64,000 nt of DNA from positions 109,390 to 173,389 of the forward strand of contig JAFXLL010000014.1 of assembly GCA_017531225.1 (NCBI GenBank). The letters run 5' to 3'. The stretch comes from Bacteroidales bacterium (GTDB lineage: Bacteria; Bacteroidota; Bacteroidia; Bacteroidales; F082). Numbering within the stretch: the stretch's first letter is position 1; each line of letters starts with the position of its first letter. This document shows, one piece after another, positions 43,502-53,023 of this stretch. The notes beneath the pieces are model-generated. The model worked only from the letters and a program-made list of their open reading frames with translations. It ran no database searches and was not told where the DNA came from. The translations under genes were made by a program, and so were the position numbers.

Positions 43502-44617
43502 ATGGAGATTGAACACTTTGAGAATCAGGAACATGAATGGGAATCGAACCTAAAAGTCACCGAAGGTGTAGACGGTCCCATCCAAGTGAATCCTCAAGCG
43601 CTGGAACGCTTGAAGCGCAATCGGCTTAAACTGATGCCACTGGAATGGTATGTCGACGGCATCCTCAAAGGCGATCGAGTGGCGCTTAGCATGGCCATTA
43701 CTTTGGTGGAAAGCGCCCTTCCCCAACACCAGGAATTGGCTCAGCAGATCATCGCCGCCTGTCTGCCTCACTCGGGCAAGGCATTGAGGTTGGGTATCAC
43801 AGGTGTTCCAGGCGCAGGAAAGAGTACCTTCATCGAAGCATTAGGCATGTATCTCTGCCGTAACGACCATAAACTCGCTGTCCTGGCCATCGACCCTTCG
43901 AGTCAACGTTCCAAAGGTTCTATCTTAGGTGACAAGACTCGCATGGAAGAGCTCTCGGTGCATCCTAATGCCTTCATCCGTCCCTCCGCTTCGGCGGGCA
44001 CTTTGGGCGGTGTGGCCCGTAAGACCCGTGAGACGGTGATCCTCTGCGAAGCCGCGGGCTACGATACCATCTTTATTGAAACCGTCGGTGTCGGGCAGTC
44101 CGAGACCGCCGTGCATTCCATGGTCGATTTCTTCCTGTTGATTCTCATTAGCGGTGCTGGCGACGAGCTTCAGGGCATCAAACGCGGCATTATGGAGATG
44201 GCTGACGGCATTGCCGTCAACAAGGCCGATGGCGACAACATCATGCGTGCCGAACGTGCTGCCGCCGAATGTCGTACCGCCCTCCATCTCTTCCCCATGC
44301 CTGAATCAGGCCAAGAAACCAAGGTGCTCACCTGCTCTTCTTTGACCGGCTACAACGTCGAAGCCGTCTGGCAAATGGTCTACGACCACGTCCAGGCCAT
44401 CCGCAAGAACGGCTTCCTCCAGCAAAAACGCTCCCAACAGGACGTCCAAATGATGATCGACACCATGGAATCGGCACTTAAAACAGATTTCTATCAGAAT
44501 CAATTGGTCACCGATCTGCTTCCTTTGATCGAAAACGACGTCCGCAACCAACGCATGAGCGCCTATATCGGGGCACAAAAGCTTTTGGATGCCTATTTCA
44601 ACATGCTGAAACGGTAA
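43502..44617 (+). CDS. meaB: methylmalonyl-CoA mutase-associated GTPase MeaB
   Basis: 371 residues. Walker A GITGVPGAGKSTFIEALG, then LAVLAIDPSSQRSKGSILGDKTRMEEL and FIETVGVGQSE, the MeaB/ArgK G3 family signature. The protein guards and reloads adenosylcobalamin in methylmalonyl-CoA mutase, used for propionate/succinate metabolism. The mutase genes are not adjacent. Ends 93 bases before glnA. Confidence 0.93.
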   Translation: MEIEHFENQEHEWESNLKVTEGVDGPIQVNPQALERLKRNRLKLMPLEWYVDGILKGDRVALSMAITLVESALPQHQELAQQIIAACLPHSGKALRLGITGVPGAGKSTFIEALGMYLCRNDHKLAVLAIDPSSQRSKGSILGDKTRMEELSVHPNAFIRPSASAGTLGGVARKTRETVILCEAAGYDTIFIETVGVGQSETAVHSMVDFFLLILISGAGDELQGIKRGIMEMADGIAVNKADGDNIMRAERAAAECRTALHLFPMPESGQETKVLTCSSLTGYNVEAVWQMVYDHVQAIRKNGFLQQKRSQQDVQMMIDTMESALKTDFYQNQLVTDLLPLIENDVRNQRMSAYIGAQKLLDAYFNMLKR

Positions 44618-44639
44618 TTTTACAAACTTTTCTGTTTTA

Positions 44640-44670
44640 TTGGTAAATCCCAGAATATTTATTATCTTTG
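44640..44670 (+). promoter_or_regulatory. promoter for glutamine synthetase (TTG, 20 bases, TATCTTTG)
   Basis: TTG at 44640-44642 and TATCTTTG at 44663-44670, 20 bases apart, 40 bases before the ATG at 44711. One of the best-formed promoters in the window, fitting a strongly expressed gene. Confidence 0.65.
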
Positions 44671-44710
44671 CCTCCCCAATAAGGAAATGCAAACCTAAAA
44701 AAATATTGTA

Positions 44711-46222
44711 ATGGATCAACACATTGCCATGAACCCCAACCTGCTGGTTCGCTATCTGCAGAAGCCAGCAGCTGAATTTACCCGCGCTGACATCATCCGC
44801 TATTGCGAAGAAAATGAAATCGAATTCATCAACTTCCACTATTGTGGATGGGACGGCAAATTAAAGACCTTGAACTTCGTGATTCACAGCGCCGAGCATC
44901 TGGAGAACATCCTCTCCGCTGGCGAGCGCGTCGATGGCTCCAGCCTCTTCCCCTTCATCGAAGCTGGCAAGAGCGACCTCTACGTGGTGCCGAAGTACAA
45001 GACGGCCTTCCGCAACCCCTTCTCCGAGGTGCCTACCGTCGACATCCTCTGCTCGTTTTACAACCGCGACGGCGAGCCCTTCGAGAGCTCACCGGAGTAC
45101 ATCCTCCGCAAGGCCCACCAGGTCTTCAAGAAGACCACCGGTCTCGAGATGCAGACCATGGGCGAGTTGGAATACTACATCATCGCTGATGACGAGCAGA
45201 TCTACGAAGTGCCAGATCAGAGAGGTTATCACGAGAGCGCCCCGTTCAACAAGTTCACCGAGTACCGCGTGGAGGCTATGCGTCTCATCGCCCAGGCTGG
45301 TGGCTTGATCAAATACGGTCACTCCGAGGTGGGTAACTTCACCCATGACGGCAAGATCTATGAGCAGAACGAAATTGAGTTCCTGCCTACTAACATCGAG
45401 GATGCCGCCGACCAACTGGTGGTAGCCAAATGGATCATGCGTCAACTGGCTTACCAGTATGGCGTGGTGCTGACCTTCGCCCCGAAGATCACCGTGGGCA
45501 AGGCCGGTTCCGGTATGCACGTACACTGCAAGTTCACGAAAAACGGCAAGAGCGTGATGGTGGAAAAGGGCGAACTCAGCGACTATGGCAAGCGTGCCAT
45601 CGCCGGTTACATGGATGCCGGTACCTCGCTGCCAGCCTTCGGTAACCCGAACCCGCTGTCGTTCCTCCGCCTGGTGCCTCATCAGGAAGCCCCGACCTCG
45701 CTGTGCTGGTCATACAGCAACCGCAGCGCCTTAGTGCGTGTGCCGCTGGGCTGGATCAACAATGGTAAGGACATGGTGGCCAACGCCAACCCACTGGAGA
45801 AGAAGTCCAACCGCGACTTCAGCGACAAGCAGACCTTCGAATGGCGTGCCTCCGACGGTTGCGCCGACATGTACCTGCTGATGGCTGCCCTCTGCGCTGC
45901 AGCTCGTCACGGCTTCGAGATGAAAGACGCCCTCAAGGTGGCCGAAAAGACCTATGTCGGCCTCGGCGTGAACATCCACGATGCCAAGAACAAGAAAGTG
46001 CAAGAAGCCCTCGAGCAACTGCCTGACAGCTGCGTGGCTGCCGCCAAGGAACTCAAGAAGGATCGCAAGATCTACACCGACAAGGGTGTGTTCTCCGATG
46101 CCATCATCGACTACATGATCAAGTACCTCAGCGACTTCAAGGATGCCAACCTCCGCAAGGAATTAGGCAACGACACTGAGAAGATCATGAAGTTGGTCAA
46201 CGAAAATATTCACGTTGGGTAA
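44711..46222 (+). CDS. glnA: glutamine synthetase
   Basis: 503 residues. Beta-grasp N-terminus with FINFHYCGWDGKLKTLNFVI; catalytic domain with MGELEYYI, YEQNEIEFLPTN, GKAGSGMHVHCKF (ATP/metal site), NRSALVRVP and FEWRASDGCADMYLLMAAL. It joins ammonia to glutamate. At ~500 residues it is longer than the usual GSI of 440-470, with a helical tail of about 60 residues. Codons are strongly biased to C endings compared with neighbours, as expected for high expression. An ATG at 44729 is an alternative start. Confidence 0.92.
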   Translation: MDQHIAMNPNLLVRYLQKPAAEFTRADIIRYCEENEIEFINFHYCGWDGKLKTLNFVIHSAEHLENILSAGERVDGSSLFPFIEAGKSDLYVVPKYKTAFRNPFSEVPTVDILCSFYNRDGEPFESSPEYILRKAHQVFKKTTGLEMQTMGELEYYIIADDEQIYEVPDQRGYHESAPFNKFTEYRVEAMRLIAQAGGLIKYGHSEVGNFTHDGKIYEQNEIEFLPTNIEDAADQLVVAKWIMRQLAYQYGVVLTFAPKITVGKAGSGMHVHCKFTKNGKSVMVEKGELSDYGKRAIAGYMDAGTSLPAFGNPNPLSFLRLVPHQEAPTSLCWSYSNRSALVRVPLGWINNGKDMVANANPLEKKSNRDFSDKQTFEWRASDGCADMYLLMAALCAAARHGFEMKDALKVAEKTYVGLGVNIHDAKNKKVQEALEQLPDSCVAAAKELKKDRKIYTDKGVFSDAIIDYMIKYLSDFKDANLRKELGNDTEKIMKLVNENIHVG

Positions 46223-46228
46223 ATTGAA

Positions 46229-46298
46229 AATTGAAAATTGAGAATTGAAATGAAATCCAAAATAGGATCCTTCAATTTTCAATTCTCAATTTTCAATT
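46229..46298. terminator. AT-rich perfect inverted repeat between glnA and lytTR gene
   Basis: A 21-base arm (46229-46249) of TTGAAAA units is perfectly complementary to 46278-46298 around a 28-base loop, exactly filling the space between two convergent genes. It likely ends transcription from both sides (inference). The arms are themselves short tandem repeats of the AATTGAAA type. Confidence 0.6.
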
Positions 46299-46299
46299 C

Positions 46300-47106
46300 T
46301 TATAGCATTGCCAAAATCTGGTCGTAATAGTTTTTGCTGACTGGAATGTGTGCCGCGTTCGGCACATCCAAAACAGCGTATGTGAAGTCCTTCTCTTTTT
46401 GAAGGACTTCCACTCTGTTTTTATTGACGAAATAAGAGCGGTGACAACGGATTAAGCCGTTTTTGGCGCACATATCCTCAATACGTTTCATGGAGCTGCG
46501 CAGCAGGTAGGAATTGATCTTGCCGTCATCCAAGTAATAAATACGGAGATAATTTTCGTCAGATTGGATATAAAGAATGGAGGCTTGTGTCACAATGAGT
46601 TTCACATTGCCGCGTTCATCCACAAACTTGATTTTCTCACCTTGGGTCATACGACTGGCATCGTTGAGAAGTTCCTCTTTTTCGGTGACTTGGTTGTAAA
46701 GGAAGAGGATGATATAAGGGATGAGCATCGTCACAGCAAGATATACCAACGAATAGCCAAAAAACACGAAATATGCGTCGTTTTTCTTGGTGAAAAGCCA
46801 AAGATACAATCCCGTGAAGCCTGAGGCAAACAGCATCTCGAAAAGGCAACCCAAAAAATACTGAATTCGTGTCAAAGGGTTTCTTCTATTAACCAAAGGC
46901 ATGATAAGCCTTGAGATCAGCATGACGCCCATGATGATGCAGAAAATCATCACGATATGGAATGAATATCTTCCGAAAGCGATATCGTAGTTTTTGAAGG
47001 CAAATGGACAGAAAAGTAACAGCATACCCATGACGAACAGGGGCAGGCCAATGATATGAGCCCAGAAGCTGTTGGAGGAGAAGATGGGTTGTGGAAGCTT
47101 GTTCAT
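46300..47106 (-). CDS. LytTR-family regulator with membrane N-terminus
   Basis: 268 residues. Four membrane helices in residues 12-150, then a cytosolic LytTR DNA-binding domain (about 165-268) with ILYIQSDENYLRIYYLDD, RSSMKRIEDMC and LIRCHRSYFVNKNRVEVL. There is no receiver domain, so it senses membrane or envelope signals directly or by an unlinked partner. Last gene of the acpP operon, 3 bases after the IPExxxVDY-like gene. Confidence 0.88.
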   Translation of the reverse strand: MNKLPQPIFSSNSFWAHIIGLPLFVMGMLLLFCPFAFKNYDIAFGRYSFHIVMIFCIIMGVMLISRLIMPLVNRRNPLTRIQYFLGCLFEMLFASGFTGLYLWLFTKKNDAYFVFFGYSLVYLAVTMLIPYIILFLYNQVTEKEELLNDASRMTQGEKIKFVDERGNVKLIVTQASILYIQSDENYLRIYYLDDGKINSYLLRSSMKRIEDMCAKNGLIRCHRSYFVNKNRVEVLQKEKDFTYAVLDVPNAAHIPVSKNYYDQILAML

Positions 47107-47109
47107 GGC

Positions 47110-47556
47110 TTAATTCGTTTGTTGAATACAATCTCTTTCGTGCATCTCGATTTTTTCGAGTAACACGTCGATAGTAGGTATCTTGCTAAAATCCAACAGG
47201 AAAGCGTGTGTCACATCTTTGATGTCACGAATCATCTTCACGATTTGTGTCAGACGCTCTTCGGTGATATGGTTGCGGATAATCAGCAAGTAATCGGTAT
47301 GTGGGTTGATCTTGATGCAAAGATGGTCTTTGCTTTTCAGCGCCACCAAATTAAATGCGTTGCGGTTTTCGCCGGCATTGTAATAAAAGAATGTGTATGG
47401 ATTGACAGCGTCGAGCAGTATTTCTTTCAGCCTCACGAGATTGAAGTGCAGTAGCTCGTTGAAGTAATAGGCGAGTTTGTAATCGGCCAACGTCGTGTTG
47501 ATACCAATGAGATGGATATCGTCGAACGGTGCAATGACCAGCTTATTCTTTTTCAT
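47110..47556 (-). CDS. IPExxxVDY-family-like protein
   Basis: 148 residues, no signal peptide. The N-terminal part (FDDIHLIGINTTLADYKLAYYFNELLHFNLVRL) and the location after rnc fit the IPExxxVDY family of Bacteroidota. The name-giving motif is degenerate here (KIPTIDVLLEKI). Function unknown. Overlaps the rnc end by 14 bases. Confidence 0.65.
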   Translation of the reverse strand: MKKNKLVIAPFDDIHLIGINTTLADYKLAYYFNELLHFNLVRLKEILLDAVNPYTFFYYNAGENRNAFNLVALKSKDHLCIKINPHTDYLLIIRNHITEERLTQIVKMIRDIKDVTHAFLLDFSKIPTIDVLLEKIEMHERDCIQQTN

Positions 47557-48301
47557 GCTTATCAGGTTTTATGATGTTTTGTTCGACAAGCATGTTCCAG
47601 GTCTTTTCGGCGCTGAGTTGTTCAGCACCTTTAATAGAGTAGTCGGCGCCTGTGGCGTATTCCTTGTCATCGATGACAACGACTACGTGATACAGTTTAT
47701 TATGTCCTCCCTCGTTTTTGTTCTCGATCAGCTTGAAGATGAGGTGGTGTTTGCCTTTCTGCGACCATTCAAGCAACTTGCTCTTGAAGTTCACGTCGGT
47801 CTGCTCCACCTGTTCGAGGTTGATGTGGACGTTGATGATGCGGTCGAGGAGGATGTGTTTGGTGAATTCGTAACCGCGGTCAAGGTAGAGGGCGCCTACG
47901 AAAGCCTCGAAGGCGTTGCCCCCCATCGACTTAAAGTTGGAATGGGAGTCATGAGAGTAGTGGATAACCTGCTCAAAACCAAGTTTTTGTGAAAGCTTGT
48001 TGAGCGAGGCTCGGCTGACGATGCGGGAACGCATCTCTGTCAGGAAACCCTCCGACTTGGTAGGAAAGAGGCGGAACAGATAGTCGGCCACCACGGTACT
48101 CAATACGGCATCGCCGAGGTATTCAAGCCGTTCGTTGCTCAGCTTGAAGTTACCCACGCTGTTGTCAGCGGCTGACTTATGGGTGAAGGCCAGCTGGTAC
48201 AAAGAAATATTAATGGGATAAAAGCCAAAGTCGTTGTGGATGAATTCCGACAAGGCCTTGTCCTTCGAAAAGCAATGTGCAAGATAATCTCTCAGAGCCA
48301 T
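47543..48301 (-). CDS. rnc: ribonuclease III
   Basis: 252 residues. The RNase III signature ERLEYLGDAVLSTVVADYLF and the downstream GGNAFEAFVGALYLDRGYE hold the metal-binding acidic residues. A double-stranded-RNA-binding domain follows (about 172-245, DVNFKSKLLEWSQKGKHH). It cuts rRNA precursors and other duplex RNA. Eleven bases after fabF. Confidence 0.94.
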   Translation of the reverse strand: MALRDYLAHCFSKDKALSEFIHNDFGFYPINISLYQLAFTHKSAADNSVGNFKLSNERLEYLGDAVLSTVVADYLFRLFPTKSEGFLTEMRSRIVSRASLNKLSQKLGFEQVIHYSHDSHSNFKSMGGNAFEAFVGALYLDRGYEFTKHILLDRIINVHINLEQVEQTDVNFKSKLLEWSQKGKHHLIFKLIENKNEGGHNKLYHVVVVIDDKEYATGADYSIKGAEQLSAEKTWNMLVEQNIIKPDKHEKE

Positions 48302-48312
48302 TGCTTAGGGAT

Positions 48313-49566
48313 TTAGACTGTGTATTTCTTGAAAAGCAGGGAAGTGTTTTGTCCGCCGAAGCCAAAGGCGTTGCTGAGAGCGTAGCGGATGTCGCGCTTC
48401 CGGGCGGTGTTGAAGGTGAAATCGAGTTTGGGGTCGATTTGCGGATCATCCTCGAAGTGGTTGATGGTGGGCGGGATGATGCCTTCTCGGAGCGCCATGA
48501 TGGTGGCGATGGCCTCGACGGCACCGGTGCCGCCAAGCAGGTGGCCTGTCATGGACTTGGTGGAGTTGAGGCTGATGTTGTAACTGTGTTCGCCAAACAC
48601 TTTTTGAACGGCGAGAATCTCAGCGATGTCGCCTTGTGGCGTTGAGGTTCCGTGGGTGTTGATGTGCTCGACCGCGGTCTTTTCAATGCCAGCGTCTTTG
48701 ATGGCACGTTCCATGCTGAGCGAGGCGCCGTAGCCTTCGGGATGTGGGGCAGTGATGTGGTAGGCGTCGCCTGACATGCCCACGCCAACCAGCTCGGCAT
48801 AGATGTCGGCACCGCGTTTCAAGGCGTGATCCAATTCTTCGAGCACGAGACAGCCGCCGCCTTCACCCATGACGAAGCCGTCACGGTTCTTGTCGAACGG
48901 ACGCGAGGCGGTCTGTGGATCGTCATTGCGGAGCGAGAGGGCGTGCATGGCATTGAAACCGCCGATGCCTGCCTCACAGATGCCCGCTTCGGCACCACCT
49001 GCCAACACAGCAACTGCCTTGCCGTAACGGATCAGGTCGAAAGCTGCCACAATGGCGTGTGATGAGGAAGCACAGGCTGAAACAGTGGCGAAATTAGGTC
49101 CCCTGAAGCCATATTTGATAGAGATCACTCCCGCAGGAATGTTCAAGATCATCTTAGGAATGTAATAGGGGCTGAAACGAGGTGTGCCGTCGCTTTCGAC
49201 ATGTTCCTTCACCTCGTGAAAGAAATGGGTAACACCGCCGATACCTGCGGTAAGCACCACACCAACCTCATCAAAATTAGTGTTGACCGGGGTGATGTGT
49301 GAGCTTTCCACCGCTTCCTGTGCCGCAATCAAGGCGAATTGTGCAAAAGGATCGTACTTGCGCACATCCTTGCGGTCAAAATAGTTCAAGGGATCATAAT
49401 CCTTGACCTCAGCGGCAAAGCGGGTTTTGTAATTGGTGGAATCGAAATGAGTGATCGGACCGACACCATTTTTACCACTGATCAAGCCACTCCAAAAGTC
49501 CTTGACAGTGTTTCCAACGGGAGTGATGGCACCCAAACCGGTGACGACGACTCGTTTCGATTCCAT
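48313..49566 (-). CDS. fabF: beta-ketoacyl-ACP synthase II
   Basis: 417 residues. The catalytic triad is visible: cysteine in VSACASSSHAI, histidines in NTHGTSTPQGD and KSMTGHLLGGTGA. The N-terminus RVVVTGLGAITPVGN and the length match FabF. It elongates acyl chains carried on the ACP encoded 13 bases upstream. Confidence 0.96.
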   Translation of the reverse strand: MESKRVVVTGLGAITPVGNTVKDFWSGLISGKNGVGPITHFDSTNYKTRFAAEVKDYDPLNYFDRKDVRKYDPFAQFALIAAQEAVESSHITPVNTNFDEVGVVLTAGIGGVTHFFHEVKEHVESDGTPRFSPYYIPKMILNIPAGVISIKYGFRGPNFATVSACASSSHAIVAAFDLIRYGKAVAVLAGGAEAGICEAGIGGFNAMHALSLRNDDPQTASRPFDKNRDGFVMGEGGGCLVLEELDHALKRGADIYAELVGVGMSGDAYHITAPHPEGYGASLSMERAIKDAGIEKTAVEHINTHGTSTPQGDIAEILAVQKVFGEHSYNISLNSTKSMTGHLLGGTGAVEAIATIMALREGIIPPTINHFEDDPQIDPKLDFTFNTARKRDIRYALSNAFGFGGQNTSLLFKKYTV

Positions 49567-49579
49567 CGGTTGTGTTTGA

Positions 49580-49825
49580 TTATGCGTTCTTCTTCTGTTC
49601 TTCTTCGATCAGACGAATCACATCACCAACGGTGACGATGTTCTCCTGTTGATCGTCCGGGATGGCGATACCGAATTTCTTTTCGAAATCGAGCATGAGC
49701 TCAACGGTATCCAGTGAATCAGCACCAAGGTCATTGGTGAAGCTGGCATCCATAGTAACTTCTGAAGGATTGACACCTAATTTTTCTGCGATAATAGGCA
49801 CAATTTGTTCTGCAATTTCTGACAT
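49580..49825 (-). CDS. acpP: acyl carrier protein
   Basis: 81 residues from the ATG at 49825 ([17 protein letters not shown]); an upstream in-frame ATG adds three residues. The phosphopantetheine serine is in [20 protein letters not shown]. Acidic, four-helix. First gene of acpP-fabF-rnc-IPExxxVDY-lytTR. Confidence 0.95.
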   Translation of the reverse strand: MSEIAEQIVPIIAEKLGVNPSEVTMDASFTNDLGADSLDTVELMLDFEKKFGIAIPDDQQENIVTVGDVIRLIEEEQKKNA

Positions 49826-49921
49826 AATTTTCAATTTTTTTGTTTAACATCGACGCATAAAAATCCAAAAAGTGATGAATTAATAGCGTCAAATAAATTC
49901 TCTCGTTTTCTAATTATTCTG

Positions 49922-49953
49922 CAAAGATACATTATTTTTAATATACCCACCAA
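49922..49953 (-). promoter_or_regulatory. promoter of the acpP operon (TTG, 21 bases, TATCTTTG)
   Basis: Minus-strand TTG (49951-49953) and TATCTTTG (49922-49929), 21 bases apart. The leader to acpP is about 90 bases, with no structure that I recognise. Confidence 0.6.
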
Positions 49954-50005
49954 ATTTTTCGGTCTTTTTCCATTTTTTGCTATCTTTACCCCAAAATTGT
50001 TAACC

Positions 50006-52522
50006 ATGGATCAACCTGAAAAAAAACTATTTCTTCTCGATGCATACGCATTGATATACAGGGCGTTCTTTGCGATGAGCAAGCGTCCGGCAATGAACTC
50101 TAAAGGCTTGAACACCTCTGCGGTGATGGGCTTCTTAAATACTTTGTATGATGTGCTCCGCAACGAAAAGCCTACCCATATCGGCGTGGCCTTCGACCTT
50201 CATGCACCCACGGTAAGGGTACAGGAGTTCAGTGAATACAAAGCCAACCGTGAGTCCATGCCCGACGACCTCCGTGCCTCCATACCTTATATCATTAGGT
50301 TGATCGAAGGGTTCAACATCCCGGTTTATGCTGCCGAGGGCTATGAAGCCGACGACGTCATCGGGACCTTGTCGCACAAAGCCGAAAAGGAGGGTTTCGT
50401 CACCTACATGATGACCCCCGACAAGGATTTCGGACAGCTCGTCACCGACAAAGTATTGATCTACAAACCAGCCAAATTCGGAGCTCCGGCGCAGGTGTTG
50501 GGACCAAAGGATATCTGTGAGAAATATGGCATTGACCATCCCTCTCAAGTGATAGATATCTTGGGACTATGGGGCGATGCTTCTGACAATATTCCAGGCA
50601 TCCCTGGCATCGGCGAGAAAAACGCATCACTGCTGATCAGCAAATATGGTAGCGTGGAAGGTGTGATTGCCCATGCTGACGAACTCAAAGGCAAACAACA
50701 AGAAAACGTTCGCAACTTTGCTGAGCAAGGCCTGATGTCGAAACACCTGGCCACCATCATGCTGGATGCTCCTGTAGAATTCAACGCTGAGGAATTGGAA
50801 CTCAACGATCCTGACGTTCCAGCTTTGTTGGAGCTCTTTGATGAACTCGAGTTCCGCACGTTCAAGCAAAGGTTTATTAGGGATTACGGCGTGGTTGAAG
50901 CCGACTTGAAACAGCCGTCAAATGCAAATGTACCAACCCCAACCATATCCGCTCCAAACATATCTATCGTCGTATTAAACCAATCCGAGGATCAATGGGA
51001 ATCACATCGTGCCGAGATCGAGAATCCTAAAATCACCAAAGTGGGCTATAACCTCAAGCCGATTCTTACTGGCCTTCGCCGAAAAGGAATTACCCCACAA
51101 GGCAGATTGTTCGATGTGATGATTGCCCATTACCTCATCGAGCCAGAGCAACGCCATACCTTGGAGTACCTTTCTGATATCTACCTCCACCGTAGCTATT
51201 CCCCACAGGGCAACTTATGGGCACCTGACGAGGACGATGACATCGTCAAGGATTTGTTTAAAGTATTCCTGCCCATGCTGAAGGAGAACGGCTTGGAGAA
51301 GCTGTTTTACGAAATCGAGATGCCCTTGGTGACGGTACTGAGCGTGATGGAGGAGAACGGCGTGAAGATCGATAGCCAAAACCTGCGTAACATCAGCGAA
51401 GAGTTTGGAAAACACATCCATGAACTGGAAGAAAGCATCTATGCCATGGCTGGGGTACGGTTCAACATCGCTTCACCACGTCAGTTGGGCGAGGTGCTGT
51501 TCGACAAACTTCAGCTGGATGCCAAAGCCAAGAAAACCAAGACGGGTCAGTATGCCACAGGCGAAGAGGTGCTGCAGAAATTAGCAGGCAAACATCCTAT
51601 CATCAATGCCATCTTGGAATACCGTTCTTACACCAAGCTGAAATCCACTTATTTGGATGCGCTTCCTGCTTTGATCAACCCTAAGGATGGCTTGATCCAT
51701 ACATCGTATAACCAAGCGGTAACAGCCACGGGACGCTTGAGTTCCAACAACCCCAACCTGCAAAACATTCCTGTGCGTACCGCCAATGGTCGCGAGATAC
51801 GTCGTGCCTTTGTGCCACGCAGTCCTGAATACACTCTGCTTGCCGCCGACTATTCCCAGATAGAGCTCCGCATCATCGCCCACCTCAGTCAGGATCCAGC
51901 CATGATTGCCGATTTCAATTTGGGTCATGATATCCATGCTGCCACTGCCGCCAAGGTGTTTCACGTGCCGATCGATCAAGTCACCAAGGAGCAGCGTAGC
52001 CGTGCCAAAGCGGTTAACTTCGGCATCATTTATGGTATGTCGGCTTTCGGATTGGCAGAAAGGATGGAGATCTCACGTAGCGAAGCGGCTGACATCATCA
52101 AGAAGTATTTTGAGGAATACGCAGGCATCAAGGAATACATGAACCGCAGCATTGCCTTGGCCAAGGAAAGGGGCTATGCCGAGACCATCTTGGGCCGTCG
52201 GCGTTACCTGCGCGATATCAACGCTGCTAACGGCACTGTACGTAATTTTGCTGAGCGCAACGCCATCAATGCTCCTATCCAAGGATCCTCGGCCGATATG
52301 ATCAAGATTGCCATGATCGGGATTCATCAAGAGCTTCAGAAGCTGAAAATGCAATCAAAAATGATCTTGCAAGTGCATGACGAATTGGTCTTCGATGCCC
52401 ATTTGGATGAGCTTTCCGAATTGAAAGCCCTTGTTAGCGAAAAGATGGTGAACGCCATGCCGCTGTCGGTGCCCGTCATCGTGGAGATAAACACCGGCAA
52501 TAACTGGCTAGAGGCGCATTAA
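50006..52522 (+). CDS. polA: DNA polymerase I with a degenerate proofreading domain
   Basis: 838 residues from ATG 50006. The 5' nuclease domain (1-290; EGYEADDVIGTL, GDASDNIPGIPGIGEKNA) and polymerase domain (about 440-838; motif A DYSQIELRIIAHLSQD, motif B RSRAKAVNFGIIYGMSAFG, motif C LQVHDELVFD) are intact. The middle 3'-5' exonuclease domain is shortened: I find no Exo I D-x-E motif, and in the Exo II region (KVGYNLKPIL, Asn349) the expected aspartate is Ile353. Only an Exo III-like FDVMIAHYL remains. The size is like that of Taq polymerase, which also lacks proofreading. Ends three bases from rfaE2. Confidence 0.94.
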   Translation: MDQPEKKLFLLDAYALIYRAFFAMSKRPAMNSKGLNTSAVMGFLNTLYDVLRNEKPTHIGVAFDLHAPTVRVQEFSEYKANRESMPDDLRASIPYIIRLIEGFNIPVYAAEGYEADDVIGTLSHKAEKEGFVTYMMTPDKDFGQLVTDKVLIYKPAKFGAPAQVLGPKDICEKYGIDHPSQVIDILGLWGDASDNIPGIPGIGEKNASLLISKYGSVEGVIAHADELKGKQQENVRNFAEQGLMSKHLATIMLDAPVEFNAEELELNDPDVPALLELFDELEFRTFKQRFIRDYGVVEADLKQPSNANVPTPTISAPNISIVVLNQSEDQWESHRAEIENPKITKVGYNLKPILTGLRRKGITPQGRLFDVMIAHYLIEPEQRHTLEYLSDIYLHRSYSPQGNLWAPDEDDDIVKDLFKVFLPMLKENGLEKLFYEIEMPLVTVLSVMEENGVKIDSQNLRNISEEFGKHIHELEESIYAMAGVRFNIASPRQLGEVLFDKLQLDAKAKKTKTGQYATGEEVLQKLAGKHPIINAILEYRSYTKLKSTYLDALPALINPKDGLIHTSYNQAVTATGRLSSNNPNLQNIPVRTANGREIRRAFVPRSPEYTLLAADYSQIELRIIAHLSQDPAMIADFNLGHDIHAATAAKVFHVPIDQVTKEQRSRAKAVNFGIIYGMSAFGLAERMEISRSEAADIIKKYFEEYAGIKEYMNRSIALAKERGYAETILGRRRYLRDINAANGTVRNFAERNAINAPIQGSSADMIKIAMIGIHQELQKLKMQSKMILQVHDELVFDAHLDELSELKALVSEKMVNAMPLSVPVIVEINTGNNWLEAH

Positions 52523-52525
52523 TCA

Positions 52526-53023
52526 TTAACGCTGGAGTGCCGCAATGGTTCCAGTGGTGGAATACCCTTCTACCAAATCGACCGTCTCAACTTTACCGCC
52601 ATAGGACGTGACGATGTCATAGCCCACAATTTCCTCGGGTTTATAGTCCGCGCCTTTCACCAATACGTCGGGACGCACGACCTTGATCAGCTCGTAAGGT
52701 GTGTCTTCGCCAAACAGTACCACGGCATCAATGCAGGCCAGTGAAGCCAACACTATGGCGCGGGCATCCTCGTCGTTGACGGGACGGCTCTCACCTTTTA
52801 ATCGACGCACCGAGGCATCGGTGTTCAGTCCCACCACCAGCACGTCGCCTTTGTCAGAAGCCTTTGATAGGTACTCCACATGGCCGCGGTGTAAGAGATC
52901 AAAGCATCCATTGGTGAACACAATTCTCAAACCCTGATCACGCCACATGGTGAGCTGAGAGGTGAGAAGTGAGAGTTGAGAGGTGGAATAGATTTTATTT
53001 TTGATCAACTGAAGGCTGTCCAT
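52526..53023 (-). CDS. rfaE2: D-glycero-beta-D-manno-heptose 1-phosphate adenylyltransferase
   Basis: 165 residues, the stand-alone nucleotidyltransferase half of HldE. Motifs: [19 protein letters not shown] (HxGH site) and [19 protein letters not shown]; an SxTxxI-like [11 protein letters not shown] lies at the end. It makes ADP-heptose for lipopolysaccharide core. Residues about 12-24 ([13 protein letters not shown]) are encoded by the repeat at 52954-52986. The start overlaps the gtrA end by 29 bases. Last gene of the long minus-strand run. Confidence 0.92.
   Translation of the reverse strand: MDSLQLIKNKIYSTSQLSLLTSQLTMWRDQGLRIVFTNGCFDLLHRGHVEYLSKASDKGDVLVVGLNTDASVRRLKGESRPVNDEDARAIVLASLACIDAVVLFGEDTPYELIKVVRPDVLVKGADYKPEEIVGYDIVTSYGGKVETVDLVEGYSTTGTIAALQR
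52954..52986 (+). repeat. 33-base TTGAGAG-type repeat inside rfaE2
   Basis: 28 of 33 bases match 15255-15287 in vsr. Here the gene runs on the opposite strand, so the encoded residues (serine, leucine, threonine-rich) differ completely from those in Vsr, yet the frame stays open. Confidence 0.7.
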
